64,000 bases of DNA from Kapaibacterium sp044224925 (GTDB taxonomy: Bacteria; Bacteroidota; Ignavibacteria; Kapaibacteriales; Kapaibacteriaceae), in the NCBI GenBank assembly GCA_044224925.1, contig JBGAJM010000003.1, forward strand, positions 62,001 to 126,000, read 5' to 3'. The translations under genes were made by a program, and so were the position numbers. Below are positions 51,443 through 60,615 of the stretch, in pieces; positions within the stretch are counted from its first letter, which is position 1; each line of letters begins with the position of its first letter. Below the pieces are notes generated by a model. The model did no database searches. It was not told the DNA's origin and saw nothing but the letters and a program-made list of their open reading frames with translations.

Positions 51443-53320
51443 CTATCGTCGACGTCCACCACCTCCGCGAGGCATGGTGCTCGGCCGTTGCGCAGGCATT
51501 TGCGTTGGACGTGTTGATGGACTCGGCATGGTGCTCGGCCGTTGTGCCGGCATTTGCGTTGGACGTGTGGTAGCACTCGGCATGGTGTTCGGTCGTTGTG
51601 CCGGTGTTGCCATCGGACGTGTCCCCGGACGGGCGCCGTTGTTGTTGTAGATGTTGGTGTTGTGCACGTTGATGTTCACGGGACGTCCGCCATAGTGTCC
51701 GTACGGAGGATGGTAGCCGTAGTACGGTGGACGGTACATGGGCGGACCCCAATATCCGCCGTGATAATGTCCGTAGTACCCAACACCAACACCCCAACCC
51801 ATGTACGGACTGTACACCATGTGGAAGCCATACGTGTAAGGATGCGGATAGTAGTGCACACCATACCATGGATAGTAGTAGTAGCCGGTTCCATACACGA
51901 TGGTCGGTCCGTACACATAGCTTCCCATATAGCCCGCCGTATAGCCAACGTACACAACGGTCGGCGTGCTTTGATACACATACACGTACTTGGTGTTGTA
52001 CACAGGCGACGATGGTTCGATCTTCTCGGTCTGCTCAGGACGTTTCTCCGAGACCACCCACGGACCCTTCGCCGATGTGCTGGCGAACCAAACACCATTG
52101 TCGCAACAGTAGTATTGATCACCCTGCTTGAGCACCGTGCTTGCCGTGTTCGTGGCATACTGCATGGTTGTCCCATCGACGGGTTTGAAGATGGGCTCTC
52201 CATCGTATTCCACCTTGCACGTTGCTGTTGCGCGATCGACGGCAGACGTTGTGGGGACGGTGGCATCGAGAATGGCGTTCTTTGCAGCCGCTGTGCCGCT
52301 CACGTAGGCGAGCACGGCGTCGTACTTCGAACCTTCGGGGATCTTCTTGAAGTCCGCCGGAAGATCTGTTGAAGCAACATAGGACCACGGCCCTGCGGGC
52401 TTCGTGGCCTTGTACCATCTTCCTGATAGCACTGTGTAGTACTTCTGCGATGCAATGTCCATGAACACGAACGATTCGGTGTTCGTTGCTCCAAGCAACG
52501 ACGTGCCCGTAATGGGATCGAAGGCCGGCTCGCCATTGAACGAGAGAAGCTCAGCAGGTGTGGTGCTCACCACTACTTGTGGCATGGTGGTCGGAGTGGT
52601 CGGTGCTTCACGTCCGTCCTTCTTCATCTGTTCGAGCATCTGCTTTTCGAGGTCCTTGAGCGATGCCGATGGCGAATTGACCAACGACCACGTACCATCA
52701 AGCGTTGCAGCACTGTACCACTTCGTCGCGCCATACAGGTACAACACCGAGGTGCCTCGCTCGCGCACGAGCAGGAACGGCGTGTTCACCACGCGCTCCA
52801 TCGACGTATTGTCAATGCTCTTCCAGCGTGGCTCGCCATCGATGAGGACGAGCATTGCGGTCGCATAACGAACAAGGATGGTTGGCGGATCGGTCTTCAG
52901 CGGTGTGTTCTTCTCGGCACGCTCGATGAGGTCGGCGCCGATGGTGATATGCGCCGCCGTGAGCAGGTCGGAGAGCTCTTGCTTGAACGACGAGATGGTA
53001 CCCGTCGTGACCGACGGTGGGAACTTCGCATCGGTCACCGTTACCTTGTCGATGGGGATCACCGACGCAGAGTGTTCGGCAGGGATGGTTGCCGTGAACG
53101 AGATCGCACCGAACACGGGATCGCCACCGGAGGAGCGTTGCACCATCACGGCGCCACGACCCTCGATCGTTCCGTTCGTGTATGAATCCACTTGCGGTGT
53201 GTACACAGTGGCGGTGCCCTTCTGTCCTTTCAGGACGAGAGGCCATGTGGTGACCGTGGCGAATGATGGTGTCGCACAAAGGGTGAGTGCGAGCAAGGCG
53301 GAAAGGAGGAGCGTTGTCAT
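51443..53320 (-). CDS. Exported protein with WxS/W repeats and a Tyr/Gly/Pro-rich tail
   Basis: This 625-aa protein has a signal peptide ending PSFA-TV. Three related units each contain an aromatic pattern: ATKWYSAATLDGTWSLV, SGRWYKATKPAGPWSYV and NGVWFASTSAKGPWVVS. It resembles proteins annotated as carbohydrate-binding V/XII-like. Residues 455-560 are extremely rich in Tyr, His, Gly and Pro, and the tail carries three copies of an 18-residue PTQMPAQRPSTMPS-type repeat ending in RGGGGRRR. It is probably a surface or periplasmic structural protein; function unknown. Divergent from the hydrolase gene, with 26 bp between starts. Confidence 0.82.
   Translation of the reverse strand: MTTLLLSALLALTLCATPSFATVTTWPLVLKGQKGTATVYTPQVDSYTNGTIEGRGAVMVQRSSGGDPVFGAISFTATIPAEHSASVIPIDKVTVTDAKFPPSVTTGTISSFKQELSDLLTAAHITIGADLIERAEKNTPLKTDPPTILVRYATAMLVLIDGEPRWKSIDNTSMERVVNTPFLLVRERGTSVLYLYGATKWYSAATLDGTWSLVNSPSASLKDLEKQMLEQMKKDGREAPTTPTTMPQVVVSTTPAELLSFNGEPAFDPITGTSLLGATNTESFVFMDIASQKYYTVLSGRWYKATKPAGPWSYVASTDLPADFKKIPEGSKYDAVLAYVSGTAAAKNAILDATVPTTSAVDRATATCKVEYDGEPIFKPVDGTTMQYATNTASTVLKQGDQYYCCDNGVWFASTSAKGPWVVSEKRPEQTEKIEPSSPVYNTKYVYVYQSTPTVVYVGYTAGYMGSYVYGPTIVYGTGYYYYPWYGVHYYPHPYTYGFHMVYSPYMGWGVGVGYYGHYHGGYWGPPMYRPPYYGYHPPYGHYGGRPVNINVHNTNIYNNNGARPGTRPMATPAQRPNTMPSATTRPTQMPAQRPSTMPSPSTRPTQMPAQRPSTMPRGGGGRRR
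51471..51632. repeat. 54-bp in-frame tandem repeat, three copies
   Basis: GGCATGGTG recurs at 51471, 51525 and 51579, exactly 54 bp apart, giving 18-aa repeats in the C-terminal tail of the protein at 51443-53320. The first two copies are nearly identical, so copy number may vary between strains. Confidence 0.88.
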
Positions 53321-53346
53321 GGCGCGATTTACGCATTTTTGTGCGC

Positions 53347-54099
53347 ATGAACCTCACAGCGACCATCAATGAGCGGACGGTGACGTGGAACAATACGGTG
53401 TTCTTCGATCTGTCCATCGCCATCTCCGACTCGGAATTCCCGAATGCCTTTCACCTTCCGGATGCGCGCTTCGAGCCGTTCCGCGTCGGCACGTTCGTGG
53501 GGAGCATTGAAGAGGGTGGACCTGTTCGATGCGATGTGGTCACGCTTGCGCCGCACGGCAATGGTACTCACACGGAGTGCATCGGACATGTTGCCGGCAA
53601 GCGCTATGTATTGAAGGACTGTCTGCGTGATCTCTTCGTGCACGCACGTTTGATCACGGTCCCGCTTCGCGAAGCACCATCTGGTGATCGCCTCGTCATG
53701 GCGCCCGATCTGCGGTCTGCGCTCACAGAACATGTCCCGGCCGTGGTGATCCGCACCACACCGAACGACATGTCGAAGCGAACACGGTTGTGGTCGGGAT
53801 CGAATCCGGCCTACATGGAACTCGAGGCCATGCAGTATCTGCACGAGCTCGGAGTGCAGCATGTGCTGATCGATCTGCCGTCAGTGGATCGTGAAGAAGA
53901 TAGTGGTGCTCTCGCAGCGCATAAGATGTTCTGGCAATGGCCACATGCGCCGCGACCGGAACGGACGATCACGGAGATGATCTTTGTTGCCGACGAGATC
54001 CCCGATGGAGATTATCTGTTGATGTTCAATGCACCGGCGTTCGATGGAGATGCCGCGCCATCACGTCCGTGCATCTTCCCCCTCGTTCAGTCGAGCTGA
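53347..54099 (+). CDS. Cyclase-family metal hydrolase (kynurenine formamidase-like)
   Basis: This 250-aa protein of the Cyclase family (PF04199) begins with FFDLSIAIS. The metal-binding motif HGNGTHTECIGH is at about 75-86, followed by VLIDLPSVDREED. Family members hydrolyse N-formylkynurenine or similar amides or lactones. Start ATG 53347 is 26 bp from the divergent gene. The stop overlaps the convergent activator gene by 13 bp. Given the MbnH/kynurenine theme far upstream, any link would be coincidence. Confidence 0.87.
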   Translation: MNLTATINERTVTWNNTVFFDLSIAISDSEFPNAFHLPDARFEPFRVGTFVGSIEEGGPVRCDVVTLAPHGNGTHTECIGHVAGKRYVLKDCLRDLFVHARLITVPLREAPSGDRLVMAPDLRSALTEHVPAVVIRTTPNDMSKRTRLWSGSNPAYMELEAMQYLHELGVQHVLIDLPSVDREEDSGALAAHKMFWQWPHAPRPERTITEMIFVADEIPDGDYLLMFNAPAFDGDAAPSRPCIFPLVQSS

Positions 54100-55268
54100 T
54101 ATTCCGTGATCTTGCGATAGAGCGTGCGCTCGCTGATCCCAAGCATCTCTGCCGCTTCCCTGCGATTGCCCTTCGACCGACGGAGCGCCTCTTCGATGGC
54201 CGTGCGTTCGAGCATGGTGAGGTTGAGCTCGACCGGTGCTGTTGGCTGTTCTTGTGGTGCCTTCACAATGGCCGTGCTCGTGGGAGTGACGGATTCCATG
54301 CTCAACGCAACGAGATGACGGAGCACTGTCTTCATGTCGTTCACATCGTTCGTGAGTTGCAGCAGTAATCGATAGATCATCTGTGCATCGGGGTCGTGCA
54401 CGTTCGACGCTTGGTCTGCAACCCGTACGATGGCCTGGGAGACGCGTGGTTCTTCGAATGTCTGCGGTGGCGGCAAATAGCGCTGGATCATGTCGGCAGT
54501 GATGCGTGCACCACGCTCCAGCGTGACCATGGTCTCGACGATGTTCCGGAGCTCGCGCACGTTGCCTTGCCACGGCATGGCCTCGAGCACGATCGCTGCA
54601 TCGGCGTCGATACCGTGATAGTCGATGTGGTTCTTCTCGGCGACCTTGCGTGCGAAGTGTTCGACGAGAAGGGGAATGTCGTCGGGGTGTTGTCGCAGCG
54701 GAGGCAACACAATGTTCACGGAATTCAAACGGAAGTAGAGGTCCTGTCGGAATCGACCTTGTCGAACTTCGTATGAGAGGTCGCGGTTCGTGGCCGCCAC
54801 AACGCGTACGTCCACCTTGAGATTGTCCGACGATCCAAGTCGCGAGAACTCTCCACTTTCGAGAATGCGCAAGAGCTTCACTTGTGTGCCGATGGGCATC
54901 TCGCCGATCTCGTCGAGAAAGATCGTTCCCTTGTGCGCTGTTTCGAAGAATCCCTTGCGTTGCTCCACAGAACCGGTGTAGGCGCCCTTTTCAGCTCCGA
55001 AGAGCTCGCTCTCGAGCAAGGTCTCGGGGATCGCGCCGCAGTTCACGCTCACGAACGGTGCTTTCTTGCGCTGACTCAACTCGTGGACGGCGTGGGCGAA
55101 CACTTCCTTGCCGGTACCGGTCTCTCCGGTGATCAACACCGTGAGATCGGTCGGGGCCACCTGCAGCAGACGAGAAATGGCCTGCATCATCAACGGTGAC
55201 TCACCTACCAGCCCGAAACGTGTGGCGAGCTGGGCGAGCACTTGCTTCGTTGCATTCGTTGTTGTCAC
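54087..55268 (-). CDS. Sigma54-type AAA+ transcriptional activator, no N-terminal receiver
   Basis: The product has 393 aa. A central AAA+ domain at about 18-250 has Walker A GETGTGKE and Walker B FLDEIGEM. The loop that contacts sigma54, normally GAFTGA, reads GAYTGS (95-100). A Fis-type helix-turn-helix closes the chain (NRREAAEMLGISERTLYRKI). There is no receiver or GAF domain at the N-terminus, so control is by partner proteins or expression. The GTG start overlaps the HIT-rhodanese stop as GTGA. The last gene of a six-gene operon. Confidence 0.9.
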   Translation of the reverse strand: MTTTNATKQVLAQLATRFGLVGESPLMMQAISRLLQVAPTDLTVLITGETGTGKEVFAHAVHELSQRKKAPFVSVNCGAIPETLLESELFGAEKGAYTGSVEQRKGFFETAHKGTIFLDEIGEMPIGTQVKLLRILESGEFSRLGSSDNLKVDVRVVAATNRDLSYEVRQGRFRQDLYFRLNSVNIVLPPLRQHPDDIPLLVEHFARKVAEKNHIDYHGIDADAAIVLEAMPWQGNVRELRNIVETMVTLERGARITADMIQRYLPPPQTFEEPRVSQAIVRVADQASNVHDPDAQMIYRLLLQLTNDVNDMKTVLRHLVALSMESVTPTSTAIVKAPQEQPTAPVELNLTMLERTAIEEALRRSKGNRREAAEMLGISERTLYRKITEYQLD

Positions 55269-56269
55269 TTCTGTGCGCTCCACTCTGCCCAGCCTCCAAG
55301 GAAGACGAAGACGTTCGGATAGCCGAATCGCAGGAAGACATCGGCCACGCGGTGCGATAGTTCGCAATGGCCGCCATCGCAGTAGATGATGACGATCTTG
55401 TCTTGCGGAATGGCAATGAGTTCGGGAATGTGCTGCTCCACCTCACTGCCATAGATGTTCATGGCATTCCCGATGTGCCCTTGCTCGTACTTCTCCTGCA
55501 AGCGTGCATCGATGAGGACCACATTGGGCTTGCCCATGAGCTTCTTGAACTGTGCAAGCGTAAGGGAACGCGCAGCACCAGGCTGTTCGGTGGCCGGCGG
55601 AGGCGTGGCGGTGGACGTCTTCGGAGAATCGACGGCGCGCTGCTGACGCTCGGGCGTTGCTGTCGCCGTGGTCGGTGTTGGTACGGGTGGCGTTGCTGTT
55701 GGCGACGTGTTCGGTGTCGACGTCGGCGAAGCCGTTGGCGACGTGGCGATGAGCCTATTGATATCTCCGTCGTTCACGGGCACGGCCGTGTAGTTCGGCT
55801 TGATCCATTCGAGATGCTTGGGCGACATGGCGTTGTAGAACGCTGCAAGACCGATGGCAAAGAGAACGATGAGTCCCGCCTCGCGCAAGACGCCCCTTCC
55901 GCCTTGCTTCCCTGATGCCACACGTGCCGCATTCATGCGACCGAGCGGCTCACCGCCGAGTAGATGGAAGTGCAGATGGAAAACGGTCTGTCCACCGTCG
56001 GCATTCACATTGGTGACCACGCGATAGCCGCTCTGATCGATGCCGAGCTTTGTGGCCAGTTGTTGCGCAACAACGTAGACGTGGCCAATGAGATCGGCAT
56101 CGTCGGCCGTGATGCCGTGGGCACTGGTGATGTGCTTCTTGGGAATGATCAGCACGTGAACGGGAGCCGACGGTGCGATGTCGCGGATGGCGATCACGCG
56201 ATCGTCTTCATACTCGATGGTGGCAGGGATCTCTTTGTCGATGATCTTTTGAAAGATGTTCTTTTCCAT
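55265..56269 (-). CDS. HIT hydrolase - membrane helix - rhodanese fusion
   Basis: This 334-aa protein has a complete HIT domain at 1-110 with the nucleotide-hydrolase triad H98-x-H100-x-H102 in FHLHFHLLGG. One transmembrane helix follows at about 129-147, preceded by basic residues (cytosolic side). A Thr/Pro-rich linker spans about 175-235, and a rhodanese domain about 236-330 has Cys 297 in the loop YCDGGHCELSHR. By the positive-inside rule the HIT part is cytosolic and the rhodanese periplasmic. HIT hydrolyses nucleoside phosphoramidates; rhodanese moves sulfane sulfur. The junction GRMNAARV looks like the fused end and start of two genes. Start set at ATG 56269, 11 bp after the patatin stop. 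Confidence 0.88.
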   Translation of the reverse strand: MEKNIFQKIIDKEIPATIEYEDDRVIAIRDIAPSAPVHVLIIPKKHITSAHGITADDADLIGHVYVVAQQLATKLGIDQSGYRVVTNVNADGGQTVFHLHFHLLGGEPLGRMNAARVASGKQGGRGVLREAGLIVLFAIGLAAFYNAMSPKHLEWIKPNYTAVPVNDGDINRLIATSPTASPTSTPNTSPTATPPVPTPTTATATPERQQRAVDSPKTSTATPPPATEQPGAARSLTLAQFKKLMGKPNVVLIDARLQEKYEQGHIGNAMNIYGSEVEQHIPELIAIPQDKIVIIYCDGGHCELSHRVADVFLRFGYPNVFVFLGGWAEWSAQK

Positions 56270-56280
56270 GCTGTTGATCC

Positions 56281-58677
56281 TTAAATGCGTATACCAATGG
56301 CAAAGTAGCCAAGCAAGGGTCCCCACGCAACGGCGGCAGGGGACTCGAGGAAGTAGAATCTACGACCGATCGACAAGAGTGCAGGGCCCACCGGCGTGTC
56401 GACGCCGAGCGTGAGACCAAGTCCGTGCTGCATATCGGAGAGTTTGATGTTGTCGGGCTTTGCCCAGATAGCGCCCACGTCGTAGCGAATGCTCACGTAG
56501 GTGTCGAAGAACAGCGACAGCGGTGAATGAACACGTACATCCATGGAGCCGCGCACGATCTGCCGTCCGCGCTGCTCGTCTTCCCGCATTCCGAAGAACA
56601 CATCCTGTCCGCCCATGGAGAACAGTTCGGGCGATGGCAGTGTGAGGTCGGCCGCGCCAACGTGAAGGGTGGGCGAGATCACGACGGGGTCGATGTTCAA
56701 GAAGCCGCGATAGAGAAAGTTGATCTTCGTGAACGACAGACCGTTCGAAAGCGAGAGCAGGCTCGACTCGAGCGAGAGATCGATCACGCGTCCCTTGGTG
56801 GCGAAGACAAGTCGGTCCTGATCGTCCCATCGCACAAGGCCGCGGATGGTGGCAAGGCGCTGAAAGGCAGGGGTAACACTGTCGTGCAGGTCACGATAGC
56901 GTTGTTGCTCATACCGGAACTCGCCTTGGATGACGCCATTCTTCTCGAGCTGACGTCCAGCCGTTGCGCGAAAGCCATAGCGATCTTCGGAGAACTCGTC
57001 CACCTTTGTACGAACGGGCTCCGTCACGGGACGTCCTGGCTCGTCACCATAGATCCACACATGACGGAACGTGGAATAGCCACGCATGCTGGCCGTCCAC
57101 AACGATCCTGCAATGCGAGGTACTTCGAGCGTGAGGGCAAGTTCGCCGTTGCGCTGTCCGCCTGCAATGCGGAGTGCGGCACGAACTCCCGTGAACGCAA
57201 CATTCGTGGCCACGAGGTCGGCACCACCTTGAAGGTACCGTTCGTTGTCGACGCGTGCGCCAACGCGGATCATCTGATTGCCGCGATCGGCACCGCCCAC
57301 TTCGACATGAATGCCGCGACCGGTCGCGCTTGGTCGAACGGTGATGTCGACATCGTCGAACATCTCCGAGGCGCGTAGGTTGAGCGCGCTTCGTTCGAGC
57401 ACATTGGTCGAGATGCGGTCGCCAATGTCGAATGTGAGCTCACGTCGAGCCGTTGCCGAATCGATAGGTCGACGTGGATCGATGCCGAACGACACCACGC
57501 GTCCATCATCAGCATCGACGGTGAGCGTGCGTGTGACCGGATCGTAGACCTCGTTGCGGATGTAGGCAAAGTCGTATCCACGGCGATGCAACTGATGCTG
57601 CACGGCAATGCGAGCTTGCGATCGCGAACACGGAGCGGAGATGTTCACCACAACGTCGGGAATACCCTGTACAGCAACGAACTCGACGAGTGGGGGCTGT
57701 GATGCTTCTGTTGAGCTCTGCACATGTGCGAGCTTGTCGCGTAACGCTGGGAGCATCGCATGCGCGGCGCGTTCCCCGGCACGGATGAGGGCGGGAATGT
57801 TCGTGAAGTCAAACGTGGAGTGGAAGCCCACGTCGGGTGTGATCACCACATCGGCAGAATCCAAGTGTTCCTGATCGCGCTGCTTCATGGCGGCCGTGAG
57901 CGCCTGGTCGGCCACATTCCATGGTGTGGTGAGTTGGTCCGGCGTGAGGTAGTCGCTCACGGTATTGATCACCACCAAGACGCCGGGTTGGAACGGTTGT
58001 GCGGCCTCGACAGGGATGTTGGCGACCAGTCCGCCGTCAACGAGCACGGTGTCGTGAAATCGTACCGGCGCATAGCGCAACGGAAACGTCGCACTCGCAC
58101 GCAAGGCCGTTGCAAGGTTGCCACTCGAAAGCGCAAGCCACTTACCGTTGGAGAGATCCGTGGTGACAGCGCGGAACGGGACGCGCAAGGAGTCGAAGTT
58201 GTTAACGGTGTTGAGCGGCGCATCCCACAGGATGTTCTGCAAGAGTGCCGAGAACTTCGCACTTCCACCGATGGCCTGTGGCACGATGAACGTGAAGTTG
58301 CGGAAGCGCAGCGTGAACAGCGATCGATCGTCTTCCTGTTTCTGCGACAGCGAGAGTTGTTCACGCTTCGTGTCGCCGCCGATGCTGAGGATCTGTTCCC
58401 AGTCCGTGTGCGTGAAGATCGAGTCGAGTTGTTCGGGCGTATACCCAGCCGCATATAGTCCACCGACGATGGCGCCGATACTGGTGCCGATGATCACATC
58501 GGGCTTGATGCCGGCACGCTCCAGTTCCTTCAGCACACCGATCTGCGCAATGCCGCGTGCGCCGCCACCACTCATCACCAGAGCCAACCGCGGATGGTCG
58601 GATGGTGCGGCCGCATGCATCGACATCGTCGCAATGCTCAGCAGCAGGAGGGAGATGGTGCGCAGGCCGTGCTTCAT
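56281..58677 (-). CDS. Patatin-like phospholipase with Omp85-type barrel
   Basis: This 798-aa protein has a signal peptide ending HAAA-PS. A patatin domain at about 30-330 has oxyanion loop SGGGARG, nucleophile elbow GTSIGA and catalytic Asp in DGGLVA. One or two POTRA-like segments follow (VVNISAPCSRSQARIAV, FGIDPRRPIDSATARRELTF), then a C-terminal BamA/Omp85 barrel ending GYFAIGIRI. This is the RssA/PlpD-like type, in which the barrel anchors or exports the lipase. It is expected at the outer membrane. The ATG overlaps the SDR stop (ATGA). Confidence 0.92.
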   Translation of the reverse strand: MKHGLRTISLLLLSIATMSMHAAAPSDHPRLALVMSGGGARGIAQIGVLKELERAGIKPDVIIGTSIGAIVGGLYAAGYTPEQLDSIFTHTDWEQILSIGGDTKREQLSLSQKQEDDRSLFTLRFRNFTFIVPQAIGGSAKFSALLQNILWDAPLNTVNNFDSLRVPFRAVTTDLSNGKWLALSSGNLATALRASATFPLRYAPVRFHDTVLVDGGLVANIPVEAAQPFQPGVLVVINTVSDYLTPDQLTTPWNVADQALTAAMKQRDQEHLDSADVVITPDVGFHSTFDFTNIPALIRAGERAAHAMLPALRDKLAHVQSSTEASQPPLVEFVAVQGIPDVVVNISAPCSRSQARIAVQHQLHRRGYDFAYIRNEVYDPVTRTLTVDADDGRVVSFGIDPRRPIDSATARRELTFDIGDRISTNVLERSALNLRASEMFDDVDITVRPSATGRGIHVEVGGADRGNQMIRVGARVDNERYLQGGADLVATNVAFTGVRAALRIAGGQRNGELALTLEVPRIAGSLWTASMRGYSTFRHVWIYGDEPGRPVTEPVRTKVDEFSEDRYGFRATAGRQLEKNGVIQGEFRYEQQRYRDLHDSVTPAFQRLATIRGLVRWDDQDRLVFATKGRVIDLSLESSLLSLSNGLSFTKINFLYRGFLNIDPVVISPTLHVGAADLTLPSPELFSMGGQDVFFGMREDEQRGRQIVRGSMDVRVHSPLSLFFDTYVSIRYDVGAIWAKPDNIKLSDMQHGLGLTLGVDTPVGPALLSIGRRFYFLESPAAVAWGPLLGYFAIGIRI

Positions 58678-59558
58678 GTACGCTGAGGGGTCAACTCCTG
58701 ATATGCCTCGATCATGCCCAGATAGAGCGGTGCCATCGCATCTTCTTGCGCCATTCGATCGGCAGCCACGGCCAGCATCTGCTCATACGAACCGTCGTGC
58801 GTGTAGACGTCGTTCGACCGTCCGGCTTCGATGGTGGACAGGATCACGCCTGCCGCATCATCGGCAGAGATCATGCGCTTCAACGGAGGAAGCGGACGTT
58901 CGAGTTGCTGTGCATATCGTTTCGATGCACGAATGCCCTTCATGAAGAGGTCGCCGATCGGAGAACCTTCCGTTGCCGTGCCCCATTCCGTGGTCACACC
59001 ATCCGGACATACCACGGTGGCATGAATGTTCGTTGCCATGAGCTCAGCACGAAGTCCTGCCGTGAATCCAACGGCTGCATGCTTGGCGGCCACATAGGCT
59101 GCATTGAAGGGGAATCCCATTTTGCCCGCCACACTGGCAACGGTGATGATGCTTCCGGAGTTGCGTGCCTTCATGATCGGCAGCACACGTCCGGTCAGCC
59201 AGAAGAGCGCGTTGACGTTGAGCGACAGGATGCTCTGCAACTGTTCGCTGGTCGTGTCTTCGACGCTTGCGCAATTGCCACGTCCGGCATTGTTCACGAG
59301 CACATCCACGGTGCCGGCCTGCTCGATGGTCGTGCGCACCACACGCTCGCAATCGGCCTCGGAGCTCACATCGGCCACGATCACCACGGGCGTACCTCCT
59401 GCTGTGCGGACAGCGTCGGCAACGGTGACAAGCCGATCCTCCCTTCGTGCCACGAGCACGACGGTGGCACCTCGCGCACCGCACAACACGGCAAGCGATG
59501 CACCAATGCCGCTACTGGCACCGGTAAGAAGAACAACGGAAGAGCGATCGATGATCAT
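58674..59558 (-). CDS. Short-chain dehydrogenase/reductase
   Basis: This 294-aa SDR has the cofactor motif TGASSGIG (about 14-21), the NNAGRGN strand, the catalytic Ser (ITVASVAG) and YVAAKHA with the Tyr-Lys pair. Somewhat long for a classical SDR because of an extended C-terminal helical region. The substrate is unknown. It lies 9 bp after the acylphosphatase and is coupled to the patatin gene. Confidence 0.92.
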   Translation of the reverse strand: MIIDRSSVVLLTGASSGIGASLAVLCGARGATVVLVARREDRLVTVADAVRTAGGTPVVIVADVSSEADCERVVRTTIEQAGTVDVLVNNAGRGNCASVEDTTSEQLQSILSLNVNALFWLTGRVLPIMKARNSGSIITVASVAGKMGFPFNAAYVAAKHAAVGFTAGLRAELMATNIHATVVCPDGVTTEWGTATEGSPIGDLFMKGIRASKRYAQQLERPLPPLKRMISADDAAGVILSTIEAGRSNDVYTHDGSYEQMLAVAADRMAQEDAMAPLYLGMIEAYQELTPQRT

Positions 59559-59567
59559 GGCGGCGTC

Positions 59568-59840
59568 CTAGACTATGCGAAACGAGGTGTATTGTTTGCC
59601 GCCCTCAACGTCCGTGCAGGTCACGGAGTTCACGAGGGCGAACCGTGGACCTTGTCGGAGCAGCGTTTCGAACTCGGTCAGGGCCGACACATCGCCTTGC
59701 GCCATGCATTCGATGGTTCCGTCTTCGAGATTGGTGACAAACCCTTTCAGGTTGAGTTGATTTGCGGCATGGAGGACGAATCGACGGAAGCCAACACCTT
59801 GGACCTTGCCGTCGACGATGAAGTGGACCGTTGTGCTCAT
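59568..59840 (-). CDS. acyP: Acylphosphatase
   Basis: This 90-aa enzyme hydrolyses acyl phosphates. It has the active-site loop GKVQGVGFRRFVLHAA with the catalytic Arg, and the second motif KGFVTNLEDGTIECMAQGD with the catalytic Asn. The length is normal. Its ATG overlaps the upstream SDR stop as ATGA. Confidence 0.95.
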   Translation of the reverse strand: MSTTVHFIVDGKVQGVGFRRFVLHAANQLNLKGFVTNLEDGTIECMAQGDVSALTEFETLLRQGPRFALVNSVTCTDVEGGKQYTSFRIV

Positions 59841-60598
59841 GTTTTGTGGACCACCGTAGCCGAAGCTTGTGCTGTTGGCGTGAGAAGAATGTTCTGAATG
59901 TTCACATGCGCCGGACGTGTGGCCACATAGAGGATGGTATCCGCTACGTCGTGCGCCGTCAGCGGCTGATATCCTTTGTAGACCGTCGATGCGCGATCGG
60001 TGTCGCCGCGAAACCGTACCACGGAGAACTCGGTTTCCACTAGACCCGGATCGATGGTGCACACACGTACACCCGTTCCGTTCAGGTCCACCTGCATGTT
60101 CTCGCTCAGCATCTTCACGGCAGCCTTTGTAGCGCCGTACACATTGCCGCCGCGATAGGCCTGCATGCCGGCGATCGAGGCCACGTTGATCACGTGTCCG
60201 CTGTTTCGCGCCACCATCGTGGGGAGCACGGCCCGCGTCACATAGAGCAGACCCTTGATGTTCGTATCGATCATCTCTTCCCAGTTCTCGATCACCCCTT
60301 CGTGGATGGGCTCGAGGCCGCGCGACAGACCGGCATTGTTGACCAAGACATCGATGGAGGCCCAGGAGGGTGGCAGGGCGGCAATGGCCTTGTTCACCGC
60401 ATCACGGTCTCGTACATCCACCACGTGCGTGATGCAGTCAATGGCAAAGCGCTCTCGGATCGAGGCAGCCACGGTGTCCAATTTGTCGGCGCGACGTGCC
60501 CACAGGATCAACCGTGCACCTTCTGCCGCAAATGCCTCTGCGCATGCCTCTCCAATGCCCGAGGAAGCGCCCGTGATCAAGACGATGGTATTCTTCAT
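59837..60598 (-). CDS. Short-chain dehydrogenase/reductase, YdfG-like
   Basis: This 253-aa classical SDR has TGASSGIGEACAEAFAAEG, NNAGLSRGLEPI, the catalytic Ser (INVASIAGMQAY) and YGATKAAVKMLSENMQ with Tyr-Lys. Together with ETEFSVVRFRGDT near the C-terminus it matches the YdfG/serine (3-hydroxy acid) dehydrogenase group, probably NADP-dependent. First gene of the six-gene operon to 54087. Divergent from the M16 gene, with only 17 bp between start codons. Confidence 0.93.
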   Translation of the reverse strand: MKNTIVLITGASSGIGEACAEAFAAEGARLILWARRADKLDTVAASIRERFAIDCITHVVDVRDRDAVNKAIAALPPSWASIDVLVNNAGLSRGLEPIHEGVIENWEEMIDTNIKGLLYVTRAVLPTMVARNSGHVINVASIAGMQAYRGGNVYGATKAAVKMLSENMQVDLNGTGVRVCTIDPGLVETEFSVVRFRGDTDRASTVYKGYQPLTAHDVADTILYVATRPAHVNIQNILLTPTAQASATVVHKT

Positions 60599-60615
60599 AG
60601 GTGTAATTTACGGAC

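Noticed and set aside
53347..54099. Functional link between the kynurenine formamidase-like gene and kynurenine formation by MbnH
   Set aside because: They are 44 kb apart in unrelated operons, and MbnH makes protein-bound kynurenine.
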